Positions 45,501-59,460 of a DNA stretch of 64,000 bases are shown in pieces; position 1 is the first letter of the stretch, and each line of letters starts with the position of its first letter. Both the position numbers and the translations under genes were made by a program. The stretch is from positions 85,108,756-85,172,755 of the forward strand of contig CM060731.1 of assembly GCA_030704615.1 (NCBI GenBank), in the 5' to 3' direction. The notes under the pieces were generated by a model, which was not told the origin of the DNA, searched no databases, and saw only the letters and a program-made list of their open reading frames with translations. The stretch is from Takakia lepidozioides (Eukaryota > Streptophyta > Takakiopsida > Takakiales > Takakiaceae).

Positions 45501-45507
45501 GTTCGTA

Positions 45508-48500
45508 TCAGGACTTTGTCCATCCCTTCCCGGTCCTTTCTCTTGGCACCCCATTCGAAAACAACCCAAGTACATTAGGCGGGAGTCGTGGGCGAGACGC
45601 CGCCCCCACGGTACTCGACGATGATGATGATGACAATGACAATGACAATGACAACAACAATGAGCATGGAATTAACCAGGAGGATGTGCAAGCCATGGCG
45701 GATCTCTTAATGCATCATGTGGGCGCTGATGCATCCCATGAAGAGGGAACCCGGCTAATCGATGATCCTGAAATGGCCCCCTCAAATGACATGGAGAGGG
45801 AGGCAAGAACTCCCTTGTACGAAGGGGCGAAAGTGAGTCGACTTTCAACAATCTTACTTTTGCTCAATCTTCAAATTCGATTTGGCATAAGTAATGTTGG
45901 GATGTCTGCCATAATGCGAACTATTGCAGACTATATCCTTGCTCCACACTTGAAACCCAAGATGTCACGGTCGCGGAAAGAGGCCCGCGAAGTCTTGGAC
46001 TATGTGGGGATGGGCTATAAGATTTTTCATGCATGTCCATGTGATAAAACCCTATACTACGGAGAGGATTTGCGTCTCACCAAGTGCCCAAAGTGCAAGA
46101 AAGACCGATATCGGGATGATGTCCAAGGGAAAAAAGTACCACGCAAGGTATAAGCGTCATTCCCCCTCGCATGGAGATTACTTTCTTTAATCTTCTCAAT
46201 GCATGTAAAGTGTATTCCACAAAGTTTAGGGTTTAGATAATAGTACTGATGCAAGATCTGATTGTGGTTTTGAAAAGAGTGAGTGAGGAGTGGAAGGAGC
46301 GACGTTCGGTTTTGACCATTCACGCCCAAATGAGGGAGATGCTGCATAAAGTGAAAGACATAAGGGTGTTGTATTATGTGTGCTAATGGGATGATTACAT
46401 GTGGGGGGCGTGGGGTATTTCATCCTAGAAAATGCATTACTTTCCGATCATCCCGCGATTGAAGGCACAGTACCGAAGCCCCGAATTGGGCAGACTCATG
46501 AGATGACACGCCTCCCAGGAAAGGTGTGCGGGCCACAAGATTCACAAGCATGGAGGCATATTGAAGAGATGTGGCCTTTTCTCTTGGAGGACCCACGACA
46601 TGTCCACCTCGGCTTCTCCTCGGATGGGGTCAACCCATTCTCTCCAGTCATGTAGTCATTCCATTTGGCCGATGACCATGGTGAATTACAATATCCCTCC
46701 GTATCTTTAAATTAAAAAAGACCATATCATGTTGGCTGCCATTGTGCCAGGTGAGTGTACTCATTTCATGTTTATTATTGCCTTTTTACATTAAACTTCT
46801 GATCTCTGACGCAATTCGGATGCAAGATTGATGAGTGACATAATCATGGAGTAAGACGGGTAATTCATTTTGTAGTATAATTTGCATATTGGTGGAGCAT
46901 TGAAATAATGATGTGAATATCTCATAGGGAAAAAACAAGTGACAAACATAGACACGTACTTGCGACCTCTTGTTGATGAACTTAAGGAGCTATGGAAGGG
47001 GGTCCCGACATTGGATGCTTCACTTGATCCTATGGTCAGACAATCTTTTCAGATGAGAGGCATCTTGCTTTGGACAATACATGATTATCCAGGTATATTA
47101 CATTGAACAAACCACGTACATTCACTTGTCAATGCCGGATAATATCGATGAGGATTGGGATTGATTGAAGTAGCGGCGACAGTCTTGTGCACCGTAGTGG
47201 GGTAGATGGCATTATAGGCCATGCACATGACAACTTTTTGTTTTTGCTAATATGGCGGGATGTGTAGTACAGGACTAACTGTTTGCTCGGGGCTAAGCAC
47301 CAAAGGGTACCATGCATGCTTGCATTGTGGCGATGATCTTGATGCACATAGCTCCCGCCATCTTCACAAGTTGGTGTATCCCAACTACCGCAAATTTCTT
47401 CCTATCAGCCATCGATGGAGAAGAAGAGAGAAACACTTATTTGATGACAAAGAGGAAGTACGTCCCCCCCCCCCATGATACCGTCCGGGCAGTTTGGGGA
47501 GGACCGATGGAAGGAGGCCCATGCGGGCATGGACGGTGAAGTGGACGTGCCCGGCATGAAATGACTTTCAATCTTCTACGAGTTGCCATATTGGGCGGTA
47601 CATATTCCACAAAAACACCGTCAATATCCATATGCATGCATGTGATATTGTACATTTGGTATGCGTTGCATTGTCACTTTCACGTAAAAAATTTTGTATA
47701 AGTATTTGTGGGTGGGGATATATGTAGGACCTGAAGATTCGCCATCTTCTAGATCCCATGCATATTGAGAAGAATGTCTGCTCGTCCATTTTTCGGGTTC
47801 TTCATGGCACGCCGGCAAATAAGGGAGTGGCTGCAAAAGGAGATTATCTCGGTGTTAGAAAGGAGCTTGAGAAGCAAGGTCGCATGCGCCATCTATGGGT
47901 CGAACAAAATGGTGTGGACCCAAAGGGTGTTGTACGGTGGAAGTATAGGCACGCACCTTAGCAATGGACAAAGGAGGAATACAAGAAAGTGATAGCCACC
48001 ATAAGTGTTGTCCGAACACCAACTGGTTATGGGTCATTCCTCCGTACGAAGTTCAGCGAAGAAGACGGGGTCCATGGTTTGAAGTCTCATGACTACCACA
48101 ATCTATTGCAAGACATCTTGCCCATTGCAGTACGTGGGACATTGACTCCCGAGGTTCATGAGACAATCTATAGATTGGGAGGCTTGTTTCGGTGGATTTG
48201 CTCCAAAGAGTTGGAGGAAGCAGATTTTCCACGCATGAAGAAGGAGGCGGCGGAGGTAATGTGTATGTTGGAGATGCACCTTCCTCCCTCCTTCTTTGAT
48301 ATCCAAATGCACTTGGTAGTGCACTTAGTGGAAGAGGTTTCGATTGCCGGCCCCATTCATTCTCGGTGGATGTACTTCCTTGAGCGTTATATGAAGACTT
48401 TGAAAGGATTTGTAAGACAAATGGCGCACCCGGAGGGTAGCATGGCGGAGGGCCCGCCAGTGGCGAATTCGCCAGGCGAACGGGAGTTTGCAAAAGTGCA

Positions 48501-48537
48501 TGTGCTCGGGCCTAGTCTTCTCATGAACATAACATGA
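45508..48537 (+). pseudogene. tnp2: CACTA (En/Spm) tnp2-type transposase with DUF4218 region, copy 1
   Basis: Exon 1 (about 45508-46147) has an acidic D/N tract, then GAKVSRLSTILLLL and a Cys-rich block (CPKCKKDRY) typical of tnp2 N-termini. A second exon from about 46430 has KVCGPQDSQAW and LGFSSDGVNPF but contains a TGA where copy 2 has Trp (MRWH). Further exons have TYLRPLVDELKELW with LLWTIHDYPG (46940-47090), STKGYHACLHCGDD (47260 onward) and MHIEKNVCSSIF (47758 onward). The last frame (47989-48537) is the DUF4218-like region with GLFRWICSKELE and HPEGSMAEG. Tnp2 cuts and moves elements with CACTA ends. I could not locate the terminal repeats. The stop and frame breaks suggest an inactive copy. 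Confidence 0.82.
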
Positions 48538-48858
48538 ATTGTCAGGACAGTACCCATTGTATTATTGGACTGGAGCTGCATGCTGTATGTCAATAGTGGA
48601 ACCATTGCCACAGAGTACTCCTTCTATTATGGCAGCTATCTATATTTTCAGCCAATGAGGACTCAACCATCCAAAAACTCTCAATCCAGAGGACATACTT
48701 TGTGGGCTCTTCAAAGATGGACTTGGGGATTCTTTGTGAACGCCATGACTGGGCAGCTGAGCCGTTTAGGAAGTTCAAGAAGTTCAAGAATTGAGCAGTC
48801 CGGGCAGGATCCGAAAAACGGGGCGTAACGAGTTCTTTTGGGGTTTTCTCGGGTGGGC
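48538..48858. other. Flank of the solo LTR
   Basis: No gene is seen. GTTCAAGAAGTTCAAGAATT is a short tandem duplication at 48774-48794. Confidence 0.5.
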
Positions 48859-49584
48859 TGTCACGGCCCTTTACCTTGAGGGCAGGGGGGTCGGGACGCA
48901 GAGGGGCTGCCCCTGTGGTGGGGGCGGTGGCAGCAATAGGTACGGGGGGTTGAAGCACCCTTGAGTGCCCAAGGCGCTCAAGGAGGCAGAGGCGTTCACT
49001 AGGTGGAGCCCCGCACACGGGGTTGTGGTGGGGGTGGCTCCACAAGGGGTGGTGGTAGCTTAGTGGGACTTAGTGGGGGTGACATAGGACTCACCATGGG
49101 GCGGAGACCTTGTGGTGGGAGTCGTGGGGAGTCTTGGGACTCACCACGGTCCAATGGGGCCGTGGTGGGTGGGCCAAGACTCACCGCGACTCATCATCGG
49201 GAATCGAGGGTCTTTGTGGTGGTTCGCCATAAAATGGCATGGTTGTTTGTAAAACCCCCGCGGACAGTCACAGAAGTATATATATGGAGTAGTAACCCCG
49301 AGAACGGTGCAAGCCCGTTGGTGACCAAAAACTAGTGAGTAAGCGAGCGAGACGGAAAGCGACCAGGAAGTGGGGAGCTATTCCGGACTGCCAACTACCA
49401 AAGAGAATTTCCACTAGGCCCAAATTGGTGGAGGGTCTGTTGGGGGAGAAAGGGGGGACCGTTATGTCCCGGTGAGCAGCCGAAGCTCCGAGTTGGCCCG
49501 ACGGTCAGGTTGGGAGTTAGGCGCGCGCATCAAAGCAAGTAACTATGACTTGAAGGGGAGCTTACCGAAGTGAGGTGCGGGACA
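48859..49584 (+). mobile_element. Solo LTR of the chromovirus family
   Basis: It matches the 5048-5771 LTR over its full 726 bp, with more differences than the two LTRs show between themselves, so it is older. The ends are TGTCA and GGACA. A perfect 5-bp target duplication TGGGC flanks it (48854-48858 and 49585-49589). It was left by recombination between the two LTRs of a full element. Confidence 0.95.
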
Positions 49585-52005
49585 TGGGCAGTTCGGGCAG
49601 ATTCCAAAAAATTGACGACAATGATGTGGCGACGAAACATGACGACGATGGCACCCTATTCCTGCTCTACGCTAAACTACTTAAGCTTCCGACCTTCGGT
49701 CGGTTGTCGCTAGAATAGGTAAGAGTGGGTGGGGAGGATTTGACAGGGGCCCGCCGGAGGAGCCCAGGCTACCGGCATCCGGTAAAAGTACCGTCAGCTC
49801 GCACGCGTCCATTGAGTTCTTACATTATTCCTATTGTCTTCCAATATGTAAATATGTTTCATTCGGGCTCTTAATTCTAGAGTGGTCCAGGAATTAGCGT
49901 GGTCCAGGAGTTAAAAGAGGGGGCCAATGTAATAGGTCACCTGTATTAATTAACGAAATGAAGGGTCCGAAAAAAGACGGCAGGAAGCTGATAGCTATTA
50001 AATAGGGGATGGTGATACCTATTAAATTGGGGACAGATGTCAAGTGGTGGGAGTGGGCCTGATTAGGGTCTTCCACGTGTCTCACCCTTCTAAAAGGGTC
50101 CCACCACCCTCACAGGGTATATATAGGAGAGCTGGGCTCTTCCTACTTAAGTAATTACTTACTAAATTAGTAGCTTATTACTAGCTAGGGGGCTCTGCAG
50201 ATGCAGGGCCCCAAAAGAAAAGAAAACAAGGCTACTTTACTACTAGGTAATAGGTTTAGGTCACGCACTTGTACTTCCCTGCCTCACCTGCTTACTCGTC
50301 AACAGCATGGTTTTCTGGCTCCTACCTGATCTGCGTCAAATTTCCAAGTTTTCATGCCTATCTATCGCTGCCTAAAATTGTAGAAATTAACCTTCGGCCG
50401 CAACTCGCCAAAAGATGATCAATGTTGAAGGTGAAAGATCAATTTGGGTGGGTGCAGAGGAACACCTGCTACATAGCTCCTTTACAGACGCGATATTGTT
50501 ACGATAGTGTACAGCCACGAGTTTTTACAGGGATGAGGTTTAACTGTACCGGATGTGGAGGTCTGTGATGGGAGTGTCAGATTTGGGTGGGTCGAGGAGA
50601 GATCAGCATGGGTGCAGCATTTGGCACATCCCTGTCCCCATCAATCGAGCGCCTCCCGACCCAACATTTCACACTCAAGACAATTCCCGGCAGCCGGCAG
50701 CCGTGAGCTTTTACAAACACAACTTCTAGGCGAATCGCTCAAAGATGTGGAGCTGTTCATTAAAAAGGTAGTGTCGAGAGTTTCCTATGAGACCGCAATG
50801 AGCATCAACCACGACATCCACAAGAGCGAAGACAAATTGGACCCAGGTAACGTCCAGAACAATTATGATTTCAGTGTTAATGGTTAGGTTAGGGTATTCG
50901 GGTCATGCTAATCAGTCAGAAAGACGGAAGAAGGAGCCCTACAGGATTCAGAAATAAGAGCTACAGTGGCCGCACCCTAGCATCCATGAGTCCGGTGGCC
51001 AGGACACGGATTCAATATTAAGAGGTCTCGTCTACTAGTCTATTTAACAGGCCTACAAAGACAGAGATCATCATCCTTGTCATATTGGCGTGGAGTAGTA
51101 GCAGGAGCGCCGACTCTCCCCAAAAAGGAACTTCCATCGACGCCCTGCAGGAATTTATCGTTCATGGAGATTTCTCAGCCTATTCTCTTCTCCAGTATTG
51201 ATTTGTCTTTTACTTCGTCCTGTTCAAAGACTTTGCACCGCAATAACCAGCTGCCTCTGCCTTCACATGTTCCACTTCCATACACCGCTCAGAATATGCC
51301 ACTTCAGTATAAGCAAGGGGTGTTGCCCGGCTCCCTACAACCTTCCATTGTCTGAAAGAGAGAAATCTTCAGGATTGCAATAAGGTGACCATCACTTGTC
51401 ATATAAATGGCTATCAGGGATAAGAGGCGGTAGATCAACAATGTTGTATTTATAAGGGTGGCATTGGCACCAAATAAAAGCACAAAGGTGTTGCACATCT
51501 CCAATTTGGAAGTGTTCTACTCAACATAAATGAACTCGGTAAAGTACCGGCCATAACACCCTGTTCAATGAATGATCTTCCTGACCTTATTGCAAAAAAT
51601 CAATTATTTGCAACAGTTCGGTTCCCACGGGTGTTGCAATAATGTGACAAGAATATCACCAAGACACCCTCGCAGGGCCTGCCAGCAGCCCCCTTCACCC
51701 TACCTGTACAAAGAATGTGCAAAGAGGCACAGCTGCTTCTTTCATCAGTGGTATGGTAAGCCACCCTACTGGCTTAGATTCCTTGCTGCATTGATGTGTT
51801 GAAGGCTTGCTTGCTTACACATCCAGCAATAGCTACTGTGTTTAAGCCACATACCTAGCTTTTCTGCTCCTGAGACTTTTGGTCATGGCCCCCCAAAATG
51901 GGTTCCTATCAGGCAGATGGGCGAGAAGGGACAAGGTGGGGAAGGGTTGCACTTATCTTGGACATTTGGCTGAGGGCCAACTCGGGAGAGAGGAAGAACA
52001 CATGG
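49585..52005. other. Intergenic region; no supported gene
   Basis: A small plus-strand frame at 50555-50887 has a helical end (LKDVELFIKKVVSRV) but no recognised family. TATATATAGG at 50119-50128 could be a promoter for it. The part from about 51000 to 52005 lies downstream of GAUT on its strand and may include its 3' UTR. Confidence 0.4.
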
Positions 52006-54922
52006 CTATGGTCTCTCCAAAATATTACACTGCCTGATGAACTCATTGGAGTAATTGACATACTTCGTCCAGAATGGTCTTAGCTCAGGAAAGGCAATGT
52101 CCAACCATGGTTTCGCTTGTCCGTTGTAATGGATAACAGCTGCATGCGGGATAGAAGCTAGATTGGTTTTGGTATTGTAGCCCAGGCCCAACATGTGCCA
52201 ATCAGCTGGAATTGGGTGCACATTACCATCAAATGCTATTAGGGCTGGCGGCAGCGTTCCCAATCTCCATAGTGTCAAATTCAAATGAAGGTTCTGCATA
52301 CACCACCACCTGACCACTTTAATTCTGGGATCATTGGTTTGACAAGGAGTGAAGAAGGTGTTCCATGATGAATGCATTTTATAAATCAACCTCCTGCATT
52401 TGGACACTCCTTGCGTGAGCGGTGAGTGGAATTCATGTTGTTATCCAAGATTACCTATATTGGAATTATGCCATTACTATATAGTGACATCCAGTGAACC
52501 CTGTCAGATGTTTTAAAAGCTAGGAGAAAAGAGAGAGGGTCTAGTGTCAGTGTTGTCAATGAAAAGATTGCATGATCTGGGTGAGATATCCACATGCCGC
52601 TACTCAGCAGCAATTGCAGATCCCCAAGCAATGCAGTGGCTAATGCTATGCCATAATCATTGCCAACGTTTTGAGAAAATGTGCCACCTATCTCTTCCAA
52701 TCTTCTCCCTCTGGGTGTCTATCTTTCTCGAGATATGAAGCAAAACAACATGTGCATTCAATATATATGCAAGTAACAGCCATGAAATGAAAGGACCACA
52801 GGAAAGTATAGCTGGGAGAAAACTACCTGTTTTTGCCAGTAGTGATAGACGCGCGTGATGTCAGCTTGGCGCCAGGCACGCAGGTCAAATACATTCATAC
52901 CATAAGCCCATGCACACTTGTCGGGATCAAATGTCTGGGCCACGAGTGGATGTGAGAAATTGAAATAGTTTTTGAAAGTTTTGGACATCACCCAGGCGTC
53001 CGAGCCATGGCAAGTCTCCACTGCGCCATTCACCTTACCATGAAGATCCATCTCCCACAGCGGGCTCAGGTCATGTTGCACTACCACATCATCATCCAGA
53101 AACACTACCTTCTCAAGCTCCGGGAAGAGCTGCCACAAATACCAAGCAAATTCCTTCAAGTGAGAACAAACATAGAAAAGTCTCACAAGAAAGAGATATA
53201 CTGCAGGAGGCTGTTAGGATTTCGCCTACCAGAAAAGAAATCGGAGCCCTGTCAGCACTGTAGTTCTGATCAGTTACCATTTCCAACAAAGAATGCACAG
53301 TTGAACAAGAGCGAGAGGAAACACCAACCGCAGGGAGGTAGATTCGCAGGTGATTCATGATGGAGATATATTTCGGAGATCGAGCCTGCAGGTAGGCGGC
53401 CAGGATTGTGGGGGAGTACTGGCTGATATTTGTGCCTGCTGCATGGTCACCATGGTAGTACCACTTTATGTCCTGTGATGTCTCCATTGCTTCAAGCACT
53501 GGCACATTGTCTCGTGTCAGCCACTGGAACTGGTGCACCCCTTTCACCTCCACAATTGCAGGAGCCAACGTATTGAGAGAGAACCAGGCATGCATTGCAG
53601 CATAAGTCTTTTTGTCAGTGATAACATGGAACACAATTTTGCCAGGCTCCGCTGCATTGTGTACAGTGGAGGATACAACCACTGAAGCAGCCAGCACATT
53701 GTCAGTGGCTAGCACTAGGTGGTGCAGCAGCGGGTCGGTAAGTCGTGGTGCCAGGTCTGGGGAGGGCAGGTCCTGGCGCGCACGTGCATTGCTGGAATAC
53801 TCCCCTGTGAGCTTCAGTGCCAGGCAGTGTAAGCCCTTTGGAACCCCACTGCTCGCATAGTGTCGGTAAAGTGCCTCCTGCAGCTTCGCTGCACGTACTC
53901 GCTCCTCATTGGCCTCCACCTGCACCTCTTGCATCAGTTACCGCAAGCCAGATGCACACCCTTCCACACCGAAAGTGACATTCAACAAACAAAGGGCTAC
54001 AAGGACACACCATGGCCTTCAAGTGGTTCATCAGCGTTTGTGTGTCATAGTGCTTGGCACGAGCTACCTTCACCAAGGCTTCCATAGATTCTGGTACTTC
54101 GTCCAAGTTAGTATGTGAATCCAGTAGCACTGAGTATCGATCTGGTGGCTTCTGCTAACACCCACAAGGACACACATACGTCAAGCTACCAACTCTCCTC
54201 GAAGCAAGAGCAAGTTCAGTAGCCTTTTGGACCATCCTTGAAATCAGTGACCACACTTTGAGCAGAAGCAATGCAAGGAATGAGCCATGAGAAGATTGTG
54301 TTACTTACCGGTGTTGTATGTCTTTTCCATGGTAATCTGGGTCCAATCTTCCTTCCAAAACAATCTGAGGAGCACAATGCAGTAGATCAGAAACACTTGG
54401 CACCATTACATACCATCTGCACCTGCAACTATGTGTTTTTTTTAGCCAACTGGTTTACAGGGGCGAAGCCTGCCTAACTAGACAAAATTGCGTGACAAAC
54501 TCAAAGGATATCTGTGTGTGTCTGAGAGAGAGAGAGAGAGCCACATTACTCGCCATACAACCTGTTCCAAGCATGTAGCACTGTTTGGATGCATATATAT
54601 GCAGAGACAGCCGGCCAAAGGAACACAAAGAGGTGAAGAGGGCATATGGGCAGGAGGGTCTACAAACAGACAGGAAGTAAGTCTGGCCTGATGTGTGGAG
54701 AAAACACATACCAAGAGAAGAGCACTTGTTGACGCCTTCAAGAGTGACGAGAGCGGTGGTGATGAAAAAGAATGGTAGAAGGAACACAAGGAGAAGCATG
54801 CTCCAGAAGAGGCAGCGATAGCTCAGATAGCGCACAGCACCCTTCATCTTCATGGGATCCAAGAATCCAGGTGTTGTGGATATGGTGATCCGACGCATGC
54901 TGGGTGATATGTGGACCTGCAT
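52006..54922 (-). CDS. GAUT13/14-like: Galacturonosyltransferase, GAUT13/14-like (GT8), six exons
   Basis: Exons on the minus strand are 54922-54712, 54364-54309, 54151-54011, 53925-53329, 53129-52827 and 52293-52006. Every splice site is GT-AG and the phases agree, giving 531 residues; Arabidopsis GAUT13 and GAUT14 are of about this length. It is a Golgi type II membrane protein: short cytosolic tail, a membrane helix at about residues 38-58, then a stem starting VTLEGVNKCSS. The GT8 catalytic domain has the metal-binding LDDDVVV motif (Asp 347-349) and the C-terminal HYNGQAKPW motif (His 491, Gly 494, Lys 497). Members of this clade add galacturonic acid from UDP-GalA to pectic homogalacturonan. 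It is the only clearly intact host gene in the window. A GA microsatellite sits in intron 1 (54524-54541). Confidence 0.95.
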
Positions 54923-57900
54923 TGTGAGCCAGTCCTGCACACTGCACTGCCTCACTGGTACTTACGTCTCACTGTATAAACACGGGCCCCTTCCAAGCTG
55001 CTGCCTGCTTCCTCTCCAACATTATTGACGTAAACCGTCGCACTCGAGCTGCTTCCGTCCTCAGTCAAAATCGCACGAGTCTACGCAGGGATAACTCTCG
55101 GAAACTTATTAAGCAAAGCATCCCTCCCTGAGAGACCGCCCCTGCTTCACTTCTGTCTACTCCCGCCGCTGCTGGTCTGCAGCCCTGTTGTGCGTTGCAT
55201 TTTCTATGCCTGAATGCCTTCCACTGGAGAGACCCCGACATGAGAGCCTCCCACCCCCCTCAACTCAAGCCAATGCACCGATATGTAAGAGAGAGGGAGA
55301 GAAGAGAGAGAGATAGAGGGGGGAGGGGGCAGTGAATTTCCTGGTGCACAAAGATCAACACAAGCCAAGCAAAGCACACAAGGTTCAACAACAATGCTCA
55401 TTGGCGATGTGAGCAGGTTGAGCTGAGTAAATGCAACGGTGCTGTGATTCCAGTCCCAGCTGCCATTTCCACCTCCAGAATCCCTTCCTGCTTTTCATCA
55501 CCATCAGCATCGCCCAGCGACCCGAACGCTAAGATATCGCTGATGTACAACACCCACACAGACTCACCACACTTGGAAGAATCCATCAAAACACACCGAG
55601 CAGGAATCCCTGAAGCAGCACCGAGGAAGCATCCTCTCCAGCGAAGAAGAGAGGGGTCAGAGATGGGTCAGGCACACGGGAATAGGACTCGATATAAAAG
55701 CACAATCCCCCTTGGTGGCAATGGGTCCCTTTGCTGTGACCAGTGACAACCCTAGATCGCTCTCTACGTTCTTACCACTCCTGCTCCTCTCTTCCTCCCT
55801 CTTTCCTTTCCTCATCCCACTTACCTCTGCACTTTCTGTATCCCCTTCTCGGTGCCCACTAATCTAGTACTTATTACCAGACAGTTGTCTCCCCCTCAGT
55901 TTCTGCTATTCCAGTAAACCCATGAGAAAAGTATATTCTCCCATGTCTTTGGTCTAGTCACAGTTTTATCAACCCACAGCCAGTAAGCATCACTCTGATC
56001 TACCCTCGTTAAGCTCTTCCAGCCTATCCTCCCCATCCACCTCTCCCTCTAGTTACAGCTTGGATCTACCTCTGCTTTCCCCCTTTTTATTTAACTATAC
56101 CAACTCCCTCATTTGGTCACCCCCTGCAACAGTAATTATAACACCCATCGTGCTTCATTTGCTCGCCTTTCCTTGATCCATTTGCTAATCTGCAGGTAGA
56201 TTCCTCATTACGTAGGCTCTAACTGTTATGAATAACTTTCGTATACTAGTCACACATGGTAGAAGAGGATCCTATGCCACCACAGCACACCCTACTGTGG
56301 CATCTTATGTCAATCAATGGCATCTGTCAATATCTAGTGACAGACTGCAGACTCGGTTGTGAGATGAAATCCGGAGCATCACAAGAGGGGAAGTGGGTTA
56401 TCATTCCACTGCGTCAGACGGGGAAAAATACACACTCTACCACATGCAACGTTGTGAGGAGTTTAGCAATGTTCTCTCAGTAAGGATAGTTGCAATGCTA
56501 ACAAGAGTCTTCACATCTGTATTCTTTATTGGGCATATTGACAGCCTGTCCTTGTTACTCCATCGACCGGCCGGGATCGTCAAGTGGAGAGATCCAATGG
56601 TTGAGGGAGCCAACACAATGGGTAGGTGTGACTGCTTTGTTGTAGGTAGGGGCCCTGCATCTTCACAGCCGCTGAAATTCTTTCATTTAATAAACAACTG
56701 AATTGCAACTGGGTTTTGTCACACATCTTCATTCGATAGTTGATTGAAGGGCGCTTAAGCTTACCGTGTCTAAACTCTCATTATCAAATGAACTAGCTGT
56801 TATGTGTAAGCTTATTAACTATGGGTCCTTAGTTCACCCATTAGCAAAGTGTACATCCCTTGCTTGTGTGACTTAATAATCAATTGCGGAGTAGGGTAAT
56901 CTGCCACCTGCTTAGAGGATTCCAAAAAGAATCTCCTTCCTCACCAAGGAATATTGTTCATTAGAAATTGAACACTGAAGAATGTTCATGCCACTTTATT
57001 AGTGATTGGAGAAGGGGAATATTTAAAGTGGGATGGAAAATGACAAAGTGAAGATCTACAGAGTGAGATTACAGTAAAATCACAGCGCCCAAAAGAGGAA
57101 GGAAGGTGGGCCCCACGGGGAGGCGTTGCCCGGGCTGGGGTACACAGAGTCAACCACTACTTCATCTCCCTCCCTCATCTGGTGGAGGTTAGTAAGGAAA
57201 GCCAGGCTGTGTTGGGGGGGAACAAACAAAAGTTGAAACCGAGGTTGAGGTTCAATCAAGCAGCCTGCCAGAGGAGCAGCACAAGCCATGCCTTGGAGCA
57301 CGAAAGCTGACTTGGCGCTGCTTCATTGCATCATCTCTGGAGCAGTCCCCTTCCCTGCAGGTGGATCCAATCACCTTTCCCTTGACAGAGTCTCCTCCCA
57401 CCATTATTGAACTCTTCCTTTATGGCCCTGAATCCAGCTGACCACCCATGCCGCACCTCCCTATTCAGCTCCCCCCACAACCCACAGTTCCTAACAGTAA
57501 CAGAAGAGAAACATGATAAACATCCACACATCGTGCATATATATATACATCTCATAAATATAAACCAAGTGAATCTGAGTAACCTTTGCAACATTGGCGG
57601 TGCTCATTTGCAAAGCTATGACCTTTCTTCCCCTCACTTTGTGGGCCACCGCTACACTTTTTGTTTTGGGGGAAGGGGGTTTTGCAAAGGCTATGGGAGA
57701 ATTCCCACACCCTCAATGATCAATTGGCGGCACCAGGTTCAAGCCTTGGTAGTAGTGTTTTTATTTGCCAAATTATCTCACTGAAATTGTCCCATCGGAA
57801 GGGTGACATTGTGGATGCACTAGGTATATGCTCTTTAAGGGCGTTTTTTGTTTTTCTACTGACGCTTTGTATGTTGTTATGTTGTCATTGTTGTGTACAT

Positions 57901-59250
57901 CAGCATGTGCGTGTGCTCGACTAAGGATAATGTGATCTCTCATCCTCAAATTGGCATCACGAGGCAATGAAATATATAAATGTAGCAAAAAACTCCTTGT
58001 GACCTACCTATACTCACTCACTGTTGATGGTCACAAGTCACAACTAGCCTTCAAATGTGGCGAATGTAAGGCTTGCCATCTGGGACAGGATCTGCAAAGT
58101 TTTCCTTACAAAGTTAATGAAAACTAACTCTGTTTGCTCCAGCTGGCAAGACTTTCTTGTTGCCACAACATTGGCTAAGCTCCCAAGATTAGTCACGGGA
58201 ATAAACTGCAATGTAAGTTGCAAAGTAGGTACTAACTTACTAACTGAGGGGAACGTCGGTGCTATCATGTTGGCAATCCCTCACCTAGTGTTGAAGGGTG
58301 GCCCCACCTTGGCACTATGTCCCAAGCCCTTCTAGGATAATGCCGCGGGCCCGGACTCCCGTCCTCATGCCCGGCCTGGGCTGCTGGCTGGCCCCGCTGC
58401 CAGGTCAGCTCCTCCTACGCCCTCCCATGCGCTCTTGCTGGCCCGCGCTTGATGTCGACGCCGGAACACCGGGCGATCATATTGGAGCAAGTTATTAGTG
58501 CAGGAGGTTACTGTTGTCTGGTTCCAGTTTCCCAAAAGGAGGCAGTGATGGAAGCCAACGACCTGGCTTGAAGAAGAACGGGTTACCCATGGATCTACAA
58601 GCATTTTATTCTGAAGCACTCATTTTCAAGAGCATGAAGTCTCTACATTTCTTCGACCAGTTAGTCGGGAACAGATATGTCACTAAGATCTAGAAGAAAA
58701 CCAGCTTTAGAGGGTTTTACTACTTTTCCGAGTCAGAGAGTGTGATAAGTCAGACGTGCAGGATTGACGTGAAGCTATCAGCAGCTCTCACTTCAGAAAC
58801 TGTGCACTATGAATCTGGACGTCCGCATCTCTGTTAGTCCATTGACCTCATGTTCAAGATGTCTGGAGTCTGGACTTGGACCAGAAAGCGTGATGGCCCT
58901 AAATTCGACATGCACTCTCCAGGAATTAGATCGACACGATCATACCAACCGAGGTCCAAACGTCCCGTCCCTTCTACGTCCTCTGTTGACCAGTGTTTTC
59001 ATCTCATTGATACCTACAGCGGACTCATCGATTACCTTATTTGACAAGCTTGATCCCAAGGGCTGACTCCCAAGGCCATGTACAACTATGATGGGTTCCA
59101 ACTGCCTGCACCCTGCTTGCAAGGAGACTTTGCTTCACCCAACAACCCAGTCTAGATGGCAGCTCGGACGGTAGAAACTACTTATCATTTTTCCTCGCAG
59201 GCTCCCCAAAGTTGTGATTACGGTATCTCGTTTGACATCTATATCTAATC
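54923..59250. other. Intergenic region; GAUT promoter side and unassigned DNA
   Basis: 54923-55400 should hold the 5' UTR and promoter of GAUT; it has GA/CT-rich stretches (55285-55325) common in plant 5' regions. From 55400 to 59250 there are only short frames with no recognised domain and no repeats of the families described here. I see no tRNA or rRNA gene. Confidence 0.45.
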
Positions 59251-59254
59251 TAGC

Positions 59255-59460
59255 TACTTCAGTGGCATACTCTTTGGGTTATGAATAATACTGACATGAA
59301 CACATTACTGTGCATGGATGTAATTCTGGATTTTCTAAGCTTGATGATTGATGGATGGTGTCACTGTTAAGTGGCTGATATGTTTGATTATTCTTTCATG
59401 ACAACGACCCTAGGGATATTGTCTTTGTCTTGACATGACAAAAAGTATCTTCCCTCATCT
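59255..59460 (+). repeat. Repeat R2 copy 3 (5'-truncated)
   Basis: It matches 17580-17780 and 41085-41283, from CAGTGGCATACTCTTTGGG to ACAAAAAGTATCTTCCCTC. Truncation on the left with a shared right end suggests target-primed insertion. Confidence 0.85.

Noticed and set aside
54455-54955. 166-codon minus ORF as a separate gene
   Set aside because: Only its first 70 codons (54922-54712) are coding. The rest reads into intron 1 of the GAUT gene.
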